From the NCBI GenBank assembly GCA_027257055.1, contig JAPVLO010000055.1, forward strand, positions 8,393,501-8,457,500: a stretch of DNA of 64,000 bases, given 5' to 3'. This DNA is from Cephalopachus bancanus. Lineage: Eukaryota > Chordata > Mammalia > Primates > Tarsiidae. Every line of letters begins with the position of its first letter. Position 1 is the first letter of the stretch. Below the pieces are notes generated by a model. The model made no database searches. It worked only from the letters and a program-made list of their open reading frames with translations, and was not told the DNA's origin. Position numbers and translations under genes: made by a program. Of this stretch, positions 23,655 to 64,000 are shown one piece after another.

Positions 23655-24540
23655 TTTTTTAAAGCTGTTTTACAAGAGGGGAACCCCCCCCAAAACTGAA
23701 ATAACTTTTTGATGGGTAGGCCCCTTGTGGTACAGGCTTCCCTCACTAGGCAAGTGTTCTAGGAACCCATCAGCATCAGTGTACCAACTAGCATTGGTGT
23801 GAGAGGCTGTGTTTGGCATCGGTACGTTTGTTTTTTCTTTGTTTGAGATTCTTTCAATGCATTTGCCCGTTTCATGATGGATGATTTATGAGCGCACCTG
23901 CCCACAACATGATGAGTGTTCAGCAGTTTGGGGCCAAAAAATGTGGCATGTCCCCTGTGCCCCACCCTCCCTATTCACCTGATCTTGCCCTGAGTGGTCT
24001 TTTTTTTGTTTTGCTGGTTGAAAAAGTCCTTAAAGGGAAACATTTTCCAGATGTAGAAGAGGTGAAACAAAAAATGGCAGAAGCACTAAAAGGCATCAAA
24101 ATTGACAAGTTCAAAAACTGTTTTGAGCAGTGGAAAAAGCATCTTGAAGCCGGGCTCGGTGGCTCAGCCTGTAATCCTGCGCCTTTGGGAGGCTGAGGTG
24201 AGTGGATTGCCTGAGCCCGCGGGTTCGAGACCCGCATGGGCAGCAAGACCTCATCTCTACAATAAATCAAAAAATCAGCCGGGCGTGGTAGTGCATGCCT
24301 GTAATTCCCGCTCCTCGGAAGGCTGAGCAGAAGGATCGCTGGAGCCCAGCAGGTCGAGGCTGCGGTGGCTGGGAGCGGCCACTGCACTCCAGTCTGGGCG
24401 ACAGAGTGAGACTCCAACTCAAAAAAAATAAAAATAAAAATAAAAATAAAAAAAAGCATCTTGATAGATATATTGCATCAGAGTGTACTTTGAAGGTAAC
24501 CGGCATTTAAACATGTAAGAATAAACACACAGTGATTTTT
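23655..24540 (+). mobile_element. mariner-family transposon fossil, split by an Alu
   Basis: Translating 23888-24147 gives mariner transposase C-terminal features: a VQQFGAKK segment, PHPPYSPDLALS (the YSPDLAPSD motif with the third catalytic Asp of mariners), then KGKHFPDVEEVKQKMAEAL and FEQWKKHLE. After the Alu the frame resumes near 24465. Upstream of 23888 the coding sequence is decayed. Ends and target TA were not located, so the boundaries are approximate. Broken by frameshifts, the Alu and a substitution in the SD part of the motif (LS), it cannot encode an active enzyme. Confidence 0.75.
24148..24450 (+). mobile_element. Alu (strepsirrhine-type) inserted in the mariner fossil
   Basis: Very close to the presumed young consensus: GCCGGGCTCGGTGGCTCAGCC, linker ACAATAAATCAAAAAATCAG, end GACTCCAACTC, then an (AAAAAT)n tail. 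14-bp target duplication AAAAAGCATCTTGA at 24134-24147 and 24451-24464, inside the transposase reading frame. Confidence 0.95.
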
Positions 24541-24759
24541 TACAAAAAAATTCCAGATTTTTGGGGGTCTCCCTTGTGGTTTCATAGCAAAATTGAGTGG
24601 AAAGTACACTTTCTATACACCCCTGTCCCCGCATGTACACAATTAGCTGTTAACATCCTACACCACAGTGGGACATTTGTTACAGCTGATGAATGAATAT
24701 ACACTAATGAATATACACTAATATACAGCCTTCTCACCTAAAGTCTTCAGTTTTACTAT

Positions 24760-24953
24760 GTTAGTCAGTTTGAGTTGCCATAACAAAATACCATCGACTG
24801 GATGGCTTAAACAACAAACATTTTCTCACAATTCTGGAGCCTGGAAGTCCAAGATCAGGGTGCCAGTATGGTGGGGTTCTGGTGAAGACTCTCTTCCTGG
24901 CTTGCAGAGGCTGCCTCCTAGTTAAGTTCTCAAATGGCCAAGAAAGAGCTATA

Positions 24954-25000
<47 letters not shown>

Positions 25001-25165
25001 GTCTCTTCCTCCCCTCATAGGGCCACAAATTCTAATGGTTTAAAGTCCCACCCTTATGGTCTCATTTAATCTGATTTCCCTCAAAAAGACCGTGTCTCCA
25101 GATATAGTCACATTACAGGTTAAGGCTTCAACACATGAATTTGGGTGTGGATACAGTTCAATTCA
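24760..25165 (-). mobile_element. MLT1-like MaLR LTR, antisense, containing a CT microsatellite
   Basis: Reads TTAGTCAGTTTGAGTTGCCATAACAAAATACCAT..GACTGGATGGCTTAAACAAC, then TTCTGGAGCCTGGAAGTCCAAGATCAGGG, and ends CACATGAATTTGGGTGTGGATAC in outline. This is the usual antisense MLT1 pattern. A (CT)n run of about 39 nt sits at 24958-24996 where the LTR normally has CTCTCT-rich text. Confidence 0.65.
24958..24996. repeat. (CT)n microsatellite
   Basis: About 19 uninterrupted CT units. Likely length-polymorphic. It arose inside the LTR. Confidence 0.95.
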
Positions 25166-25760
25166 TAGTTTACATTGGAGTTCACTCTTGGTGTTGAAAA
25201 GTCTGTGGATTTTTACAGGTGTATAATGACCTGTATCCACCATTATACTACCACAATGAATAGTTTCATGGGTAGATTAAATATTCTCTGTGCTTTGCCT
25301 ATTTACCCTGATTAACCCTGCTCTCACCTCAGTCCCTGGCAACCACTAATCTTTTTACCATCTGCATAATTTTGCCTTTTCCAGAATGTCATATGGTTGA
25401 ATCATCCATTGTAGCTTTTTCAAATTGGCTTATTTCATGCAGTAATCGGCATTTAAGGTCCCTCCGTGGCTCTTCATGGCTTTTTAGCTCATTTCTTTTC
25501 AGCACCAAATAACATTTCATTATCTGGATGTGCCACAGTTTATTTGTCCATTCACCTACTGAAGGACATCTTAGTTGCTTCCAAATTTTGGTAGTTGTGA
25601 AGAGCTGCTATAAGCATCCACCTGCAGGTTTTCTTGTGACTATAAGTTTTCAAATTCATTGGGTAAATACCCAAGAATATGATTGCTGGAAATAGTTGAA
25701 TTTTTACTATTGCTTGGGAGGAGGTAATATCTAAGCACTTCCCTAAAGACTCATGAAACC
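25165..25760 (-). repeat. Old LINE-1 (L1M-like), antisense, right part
   Basis: Contains CTTTTCCAGAATGTCATATGG, TTCATGGCTTTTTAGCTCATTTC, GTTTATTTGTCCATTCACCTACTGAAGGACATC, and GGGTAAATACCCAAGAATATGATTGCTGG. These are landmarks of the antisense 3' end of L1M ORF2, and they look like the continuation of 21665-23640. Confidence 0.65.
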
Positions 25761-26024
25761 ATGCACTTGGATAAGTCAGCTGTTCTACAGCCAACTTTCT
25801 ACTCAACTACCATTATCATATTTCTCTTGTGACTGACAGCTCCATATTATGAAAATGTAGCTTTCGCCAGCTACTGCCAATCTGCAGGTGCTTAAGCTAG
25901 GCATGGAAAGCTCAGAGGCAGAACTGAAATTGCTTTGTCTTATATCTCTACAAATCCGAATGGCTCCATCTCATTTAGTCAACAAGGATATAGAAAGAAG
26001 ACCTAGTACAGTAAATAACTGTGT

Positions 26025-26215
26025 CTTAGAGTCATACAGTCTGCTACTCAGTAGCCCTGTGTGTTTGTAGGTTATCCTTATCCTCTCTGAGCCTTGATTT
26101 ACTCATCAGTAAAGTTGGAATAACAGCAAACAATCAAAGTCTCAAAGTCATTGTGCAGTTAAATGAATTAGTGTCTGAAAGTAATTAACACACTTCCTGA
26201 TGCTCATTAAACAGT
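26025..26215 (+). repeat. MIR
   Basis: Sense MIR: TAGAGTCATACAGTCTGC, TATCCTCTCTGAGCCTTGATTTACTCATCAG, GTTGGAATAACAGC, and a TTAAATGAATTAGTGTCTGAAAG 3' side. Confidence 0.65.
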
Positions 26216-26429
26216 CAGCATACATACACTAACACATGGTAGACCTCAAAAGCCACTTACCCAGAGTAAAGGAAAGTTAATATGATGCTCAAGCCCAGTG
26301 CCCGGTAGACACAGGCAGTTGAGTTTTGGTGGTGTTGAGAAACAGTGCATTTGGTGGGCCTAAGCCCACATGGACTTTGGAGTTGGGTGGATGCAGGTGG
26401 GAAATACTACTAAGCGGGATGACACAGAC

Positions 26430-26596
26430 CAGTGGTCCTTAGACTTCATTATGACTTAGAATCTCCTTGAAAATGCAGATTGCTGTGCCTCCCCATAGTT
26501 TCTGATTTGGTAGGTCTGGGTTGGAGCCCAAGAAATTACGTATCAGCAAGTTCTCAGATGCTGCTACTCCAGAGAGCACAGTTTGAAAAATCACTG
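26430..26596 (+). repeat. MER5A-like hAT transposon
   Basis: Starts CAGTGGTCCTTAGAC, contains CCTTGAAAATGCAGATTGCTG and CTGATTTGGTAGGTCTGGG, and ends AGTTTGAAAAATCACTG, so the ends are inverted-complementary. About 167 bp, the usual length for this family. No clean 8-bp duplication is left. Confidence 0.75.
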
Positions 26597-28207
26597 ATAG
26601 ACTACACACAGCAGAGATCAGGGAAAGGGGAGATGGCTAAGGGGCTCAGAGAATCAGGGAAGATGTCACAGAGCACCAGGGACTGATGCTGGGCATGGGA
26701 GATTGGTGGGATTTGGAGAAGTGGTGACCAAGAGGAAGGGAGTTAGGCTGGGGAAGAAACATGGCTGTGACCCTCCAACTATAGGACGGCCGGGGTTTAC
26801 TGGAGGAAGTCATGAGAGTAAGACATGGATAATGACTAGCTGTCAACTGCTTTCTCTTCCCTGGGTTTGCTTTGAAGGGGTAAAAGTGGGAAATCTAGGA
26901 ACCCACAATGGTCCATAGCCTTTGAGCCCAGAGATGAGATGGTTATGGTCAAATAACCACATTTGACCTTCTATTTCTGAGTCTCTCTCTCAATGGACTA
27001 TGTTCTCTTCCACTTCTTTCTCATACTTGTATCCATATCTCTTCCATCACAACGCACAACTCTTTGCATAACCTCAAGCAGGTTTAATAAGTAACTTGCC
27101 TTATAAACATTTTAAATTGCTTAAATTGAATAATATTTCTAACTGACAGATATTCTTAATACAATTGGCTGTTTCATATGACTTGACATTTGCATTAGGA
27201 AAACAAAGAACGTGTTTTCTTTTATTGTGCATTGTGATTCTGTCAGCAAATTCCGATTATAAGTTTGCAGCTGTTCAATGTTTGCAAAATCATATTAAGG
27301 CCATCTTGTGTGTAGGGAACATCTGTGATGGATTTAGACAATATAGTTCTTTTTTTTTTTGTATAATATGTCCTGTGGTTGCCATCGCCATTTAAATTAT
27401 AATTTTGAATACAATTCAAGAGACTGTGTGCTCTGTAGAGGGTAAAGAATACTGATGAGGAACTCAAAAGGGAGTGTAACCTACTTCATGTCTAGCTTGC
27501 GGGGCTGGGGGCAAATGGAAGGAGAGCGATGGGCTAACCTGTGCCTAGGACAGAAGAAGCCACTGGGGTTCAAGAAGGAATCATGCTCTGGGAAGAAAGG
27601 AAGCCAGACAGGTCAAGCCCTGTAAGCGGTCCCAAGGGTCACATGAGAGAGGCTGTAAACAGGAAAAAGAGCCCAGCTCAGAAGCTGGAAAAAGAGACAA
27701 TGGTCTTGGGAGCCAGCAAGGTGGGATAGGGCAGTGGTTGGGGACAGGGACTTGTAAATAGGTTATAGGGCAGGAAACTGTTAATGTGATGTTGCCCCGT
27801 CTAGGACTTGTGGCAAGGGTGAGGGGATTCAAGGACCTTATGTGGAACTGGTTGAGCCCTAGAATACTGTCATTCTGCAATACATTCTTGGGTGATGTCC
27901 AGTCTTGAACCATACAGCATAACTGCTGATAAAGCCCAAGGAAGGCTTTGGGAGGTTTTGGTGCTTGCTTCTTCCAAAAATTTTGGCTGTAGGATTGGAT
28001 TTTCTAAAAGACCAATTATGTCACATCACGTATCTGTTCAACAACTTTTCTTCTTCATTTAGTCTCTTTAGGTTTATGTCCAAGCTTGCTAACCTGGCCT
28101 ACAACAATGTCTGCCATGTATCAAACTTGTAATGTCCCCCAGGAACTTCAAGTGTATTGCTTCTCATTCTTCCCAAGTCTGCGTGGGAGGTGATGGTATA
28201 TAGATTT

Positions 28208-28813
28208 TTTTTTATTATTTAATTTTTTTTTATTTTAAAGATGTGGCACAATTCAGGGTTAGGTATATAAATGTTCACTATGCATATAACCTTGTTGATA
28301 ACGTGTGCTACCCCCACCTCTTCCTGCAGATTCCCACTACTGCCAATCCTTTTCTTATAGTATTATGATAATTGTTCAAGGTTCGCTTATAAGTGATTCT
28401 CAGTTCTTTGTTTCTGTATTATAGACTCTAAGTCCATCCCAGTTGCTGTGAAGTTCATAACTTTGTCCTTTTTTTTGGCTGCTTAATATTCTGTTGTGTA
28501 TATGTACCACATTTTTAAAAATCCAGTTCTCTTTCAATGGGTATGGGTAGCATGGTTGGTTCCATGTTTTTGCTATTGTGAACAATGTTACGATAAATAT
28601 ATGTGTGCGGGTATCTTTTTCATGAAGTGATTAGAGTTCCTCTGGGTATATTCCCAGTAAGGGAATTGTGGGGTCATATGGAAGGTTGATTTTTTAGATC
28701 TTTTAGGAATCACCAAACTTTTTTCCACAGAGGTTGTATTAGTTTTTACTTCCACCAACAGTGTAGAAGTGTTCCCTTTCTGCCACGTCCTCTCCATCAT
28801 CTGTTTTTTAAGT
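28208..28813 (-). mobile_element. LINE-1 3' end, 5'-truncated, antisense
   Basis: Starts with a T-rich run (reverse poly(A)) and contains TTCCCAGTAAGGGAATTGTGGGGTC near 28660, the reverse of the L1 ORF2 C-terminus. Flanked by a 14-bp target duplication TGGTATATAGATTT (28194-28207 and 28814-28827). About 606 bp remain. Confidence 0.88.
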
Positions 28814-30084
28814 TGGTATATAGATTTACAAAGAGAAAAAAGCAACAACTAAAGTTTAAAGAAGTTAAATAGTTCCTCTAAAATCATATAACCAAGTGGC
28901 AAAAAGAAAAATTTGAACCAAATTCTTTATCCTAAAATTATCCTAAAAAGAGCTACAGTGCTCTATGGAACTTGGACCCTGTACTTTGTCAACATTGTCA
29001 ACAACAATTTATCCCCTAATCTCCAGGTTGGAGAAGCCAGTGAGCAGTCTGCTGCTCCCTTGGGACGTTTCCAGCCTTGCATGATTTCTGAGCCCATCCT
29101 AAGCCTCAGTGCCTTGGGTTGAGGTTGGTGATCCCTGTTAGGACCAGGTGAAATTCTCATTCAAACATAATTATCATTTTGCACCGTGTACTTTAGCAAA
29201 TGCTACTTGAAAGAAAAACTAAGGATTAAAACAGGAAAAATATGGAGAGAAATAGAAGAAGAAAACCATGGCTCATAATCTCAGAACCCAGAAAACCCTT
29301 GTGGACATTTAACGTAACAACAACGGGGAGGAAAGAAGCCTTGACCTCAGTACCACCTGTACCCCCAGAGAACTGAGTGACACCTAGAGTCATCTAAGTC
29401 TTCTGGACCTATCAGCTTTGAGTCAAATTCTCGTGCTTGTTTAATTTATCTTGAAAGTGCTAGCCAGTCCAAAATCGCTTGAATTTATGTCAAAGGGTTC
29501 TTTTTAAAAATGGAAAATGCACTTATTTTAGACTAAATGACTCATAGGCAGCCACTGCCCTGGGGAGAGGCCCACCCATCCTGCTGTTCACTTCTGCCCT
29601 ATCGGTGATTACCTGTCCTGTCTCTCGATGCAGATTTCAGGTCACCTTCGGTCATTTCCCTCGCTGGTTTGAGTGCTCGTGTTCAGGGTCTCCTCTCTTC
29701 ACCTGTCACATTTCTACTCCCCATACTCCTTTTCATGTGTCATCACTGTATCTGCTGGGTGAGTTTTCCGGATTGTGCCGCTCCCTGAGTCACACATATT
29801 GTCTCGCCTCTGGGGTGCTCTGTGCAGAATTTGGCAAGTGCTTTACCCTATTTTATCAGTGACACTCAGTGAACTATAACTAACAAAACTTGAGAAAGTG
29901 ATACAATCTAAAAGATAAAAATAAAAATAAATTGCCACGGCAGTTCCTTAACCCTAGGAATAACCTGTAGAAATGATGCTTAGCTCCAAACATTTCAGCG
30001 TCATCAGATTCTTTTTCACAGACTGATAAACTACAGCTAAACTGGACATCGCAGGAGAAAGTGGGGGAAGGGTTTGTGTTGATC

Positions 30085-30270
30085 ATTTACTGTGTGTAGC
30101 ATGCCCTTTATAGGCTCTCTCTCAATCCTCACAATACCTGTGAGGAGGGATCGTCAACCCCAATGTAGATGAGCAAATGGAGGCTGGTAGTGGTTAAGTA
30201 ACTGTTGGTTATAGGCAGAGGAAGTTTGGATATGTAGTTCTGTCTGATCACAAAGCAGAGTTGGTTCTGC
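30085..30270 (-). repeat. MIR
   Basis: Antisense MIR: TTTACTGTGTGTAGCATGCCC, TCTCAATCCTCACAATACCTGTGAGGAGGGATCG, GATGAGCAAATGGAGGCTGG, GTGGTTAAGTAACTG. Confidence 0.7.
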
Positions 30271-30713
30271 TCCTACTATGTGGCCTCTGCACCCTGTCTT
30301 CTGGTGAAAGATGTTAGGTTGTTTCTTCTTTCTGTTTTGATATCTGCACCATTTTCACCTGCGGGAAATGTGACCTCACTCAAAACTCAAGCCTACCAAA
30401 CTCTTCTGTCCTGATTCTTCTACCCAGGCTTGTTCTCATTTTAACTAAGTGTCTTTAACACTGTAGAGCATAATACAAGCAATAACCATTCTAACAAAAA
30501 CGTCTCTTCCATGATTGCTAAGGTTTTTGCCCTCCTGGGCTAGTAGCTTGGTTGAGAGGTATCTTACGAAATGCACATTGAGGGAGGGAAGGAAGGAGGG
30601 GGGTGTGGTTTAGTCCTTTGCCATTTTGAGGGTAGATTTGAAAGTTACTATCAAAATGGTAAAGGAACCACCCACAGACCCCGGCCAAGGACCCTGGTTA
30701 AAACTTCTCAGAA

Positions 30714-31001
30714 AGCCAGGCTCGGTGGCTCAGCCTGTAATCCCGTGCCTGAGGTGAGTGGATTGCCTGAGCCTGTGGGTTCGAGACCCGCCTGAGCAAA
30801 CTTGGTGAGACCTCATCTCTACAATAAATCAAAATGAACGGGGCGTGGTAGCGCATGCCTGTAGTTCCAGCTACTTGGAAGGCTGAGGCAGAAGGATCGC
30901 CGGAGCCCAGCAGGTCAAGGCTGCAGTGGCCGGGAGTGGCCACTGCACTCCAGTCTGGGTGAGAGAGTGAGACTCCAACTCAAAAAAAAAAAAAAAAAAA
31001 A
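30714..31001 (+). mobile_element. Alu (strepsirrhine-type), 164 bp upstream of the start-codon exon
   Basis: Starts GCCAGGCTCGGTGGCTCAGCC, with a short deletion in the left monomer (text jumps from CCCGTGCC to TGAGGTGAGTGG), linker ACAATAAATCAAAATG, and a 20-A tail. A possible but decayed duplication is CTCAGAA/CTCAGAG. It lies sense to RNF144A in the flanking intron. Confidence 0.9.
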
Positions 31002-31175
31002 CTCAGAGTATTCAAATGAATTTGCCCAAAACCCCAGGCACCATCAACCTTCAGTTTTCCACCTCTCTGGGCCCCAGCCACAGCCAGGCGGCGTGACACC
31101 TGCCATAGGTCTAGGGGAGGCCAGAGATGGGAAGGTCTGACCGTCTGTGCTTCTCTCTTTTCAGACTGCTCTGCG

Positions 31176-62962
<31,787 letters not shown>

Positions 62963-64000
62963 GTGAGTATGGCCCTGAGTTCCATGTTGCTGCATTCAGC
63001 TCTAAGGTTTAGATTTAGAATGAAAAAAATCAGACCAGCTATTTCCCAAAGAGCATGGTGGTTATTCCTGTGACACAGAGAAGTAGAACTCTTAGAATTT
63101 TTTCTGTGTTTATGAACACATTAACTCACTGAGTGCAGTGTTATCAGAAGGCAGCAACTCGTATAGTTCTGGGGCCTGAGCAGCTCAATGCAGGCTCAGG
63201 ATTCAGCCTGGGTCTTCAGGGGTGTTTAAGACCTTAGGCTTTATCTGAGGGGGAACCATCATTCTCAGTTTGGGCTGCTATAACAGAATACCATACACTA
63301 GGCAGCTTAAACACCAGACATTTATTTCTCATGGTTCTGGGCACTAGAAACTCGAAATCTGGGTATAGCAGATTTGTTTCCTTGTGATGGGTTCTTCCTG
63401 GTTTTCAGATTGCCACCTTCTCACTGTCTTTACATGGCAGGGAGAGTGAGCTCTAGTCACTTTCTCTTCTTAGAAAGACACCAATCTCATCATGGGGGTG
63501 CCACCCTCAGGACTTCATCTAAACTGAATCACCCCAAGGCCCCACCTCCTAATCACCCCAAGGCCCCACCATGGGGGTTAGGGGCTTAGCATATGAATTA
63601 GGAGGATGCACCAACTACTCTAACAGGGACCATTAGTGGGATAGTCAGGCTAGAGGGAGGCAGAGGACTGATTAGCTGTTGGGCCTGGGAGTACATTCAG
63701 TGCATTGACACTCGCTCTCTGTAGGGCAGGAAAACATGCAAGCCCTTTGCTCTCTAGCCGAATGGAGGCTTCTGGCCTCCTAAGGCAACCTTCCTCCAAT
63801 CAAATGGAGGGGGCTAGAACAAGTCCAATCAGTTTGCAAGATCAGTTTTCTTTAGCTCAAGTCCAAACAAGAAGGCCTGACCCTGCGTGGTGGGGAGGGG
63901 ATGTTTAGAATGACATCTGAAGCTTTTCAAAGTCTTCTAGGACCCTCCAAGTCTTATTTGTTTCTGCATTGAATTATATTCCAATTTTTCTGAAAACTGA
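62963..64000 (+). other. RNF144A: Start of next RNF144A intron, cut by window edge
   Basis: Begins GTGAGT at 62963. The main recognisable content is an MLT1-like LTR at about 63265-63602. The last 400 bp show nothing I can name. Confidence 0.85.
63265..63602 (-). mobile_element. MLT1-like MaLR LTR, antisense
   Basis: CAGTTTGGGCTGCTATAACAGAATACCATACACTAGGCAGC, TTTATTTCTCATGGTTCTGG, and at the far side CCAAGGCCCCACCTCCTAATC and GCATATGAATTAG. Includes a 20-nt direct repeat starting at 63527 and 63551. Confidence 0.7.

Larger units (their letters stand above)
1..31164 (+). other. RNF144A: Sequence upstream of first coding exon, probably RNF144A 5' intron
   Basis: No conserved coding sequence was found here. 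Because the start-codon exon begins with a splice acceptor, the stretch immediately upstream is intron. Where it ends on the left, and whether a non-coding first exon or promoter lies in it, cannot be told from the sequence. Gaps between the listed repeats (for example 245-1366, 1690-5020, 7260-9180, 12930-15280, 15450-18440, 19330-21660, 26610-28190, 28830-30080) show only AT-rich unique-looking DNA and weak old-repeat traces. Confidence 0.6.

Noticed and set aside
24761..25018. Arg-Glu repeat protein on the minus strand
   Set aside because: Artefact of translating the CT microsatellite inside the LTR.

Overview
This is mammalian, and more precisely primate, nuclear DNA. It is intron-rich and packed with Alu dimers, LINE-1 fragments, MIR/L2 relics, DNA-transposon fossils and LTRs. 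Most Alus share a diagnostic form: they open GCCGGGCTCGGTGGCTCAGCC, have a middle linker reading ACAATAAATCAAAAA, and end GACTCCAACTC before the poly(A). This differs from human AluY/S and matches my memory of strepsirrhine (lemur/loris) Alus. A piggyBac-type transposon with readable coding sequence points the same way, because young piggyBac elements are reported from mouse lemur. I read the source as a strepsirrhine primate, probably a lemur. This is inference, not a species identification.

Only one protein-coding gene can be supported: RNF144A, a RING-in-between-RING (RBR) E3 ubiquitin ligase, on the + strand. Five coding exons lie at 31176-31310 (within an exon starting at 31165), 51824-51928, 52088-52148, 58691-58898 and 62815-62962. 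Their phases join without error to give the first 219 residues: RING1, the IBR and most of RING2 including catalytic Cys198. The human protein has about 292 residues, so the end of RING2 and the C-terminal membrane segment must lie beyond the right edge. The 159-bp intron between the second and third coding exons uses a GC donor (AG|GCAAGT) instead of GT.

Layout. 1-31164: sequence upstream of the first coding exon, probably 5' intron, with Alus, an inverted-rearranged L1 inside an LTR, a hAT element carrying an Alu, a long antisense L1M interrupted by a mariner fossil (itself carrying an Alu), a second LTR and a 3'-end L1. 31311-51823: a 20.5-kb intron holding the most distinctive elements. 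These are a piggyBac transposon with TTAA target duplications (37017-38344), a Tc1/mariner-type (Tigger-like) element split by a minus-strand solo LTR with 6-bp target duplications (39137-39564), and a second copy of that LTR family at about 42.9 kb. 52149-58690 and 58899-62814: ordinary introns with Alus, MIR/L2 and simple repeats. 62963-64000: start of the next intron, with an MLT1-like LTR.

All repeat family names are from memory of consensus sequences. Element boundaries are firm where target-site duplications are given and approximate elsewhere. No CRISPR array, tRNA, rRNA or bacterial-type feature was seen.
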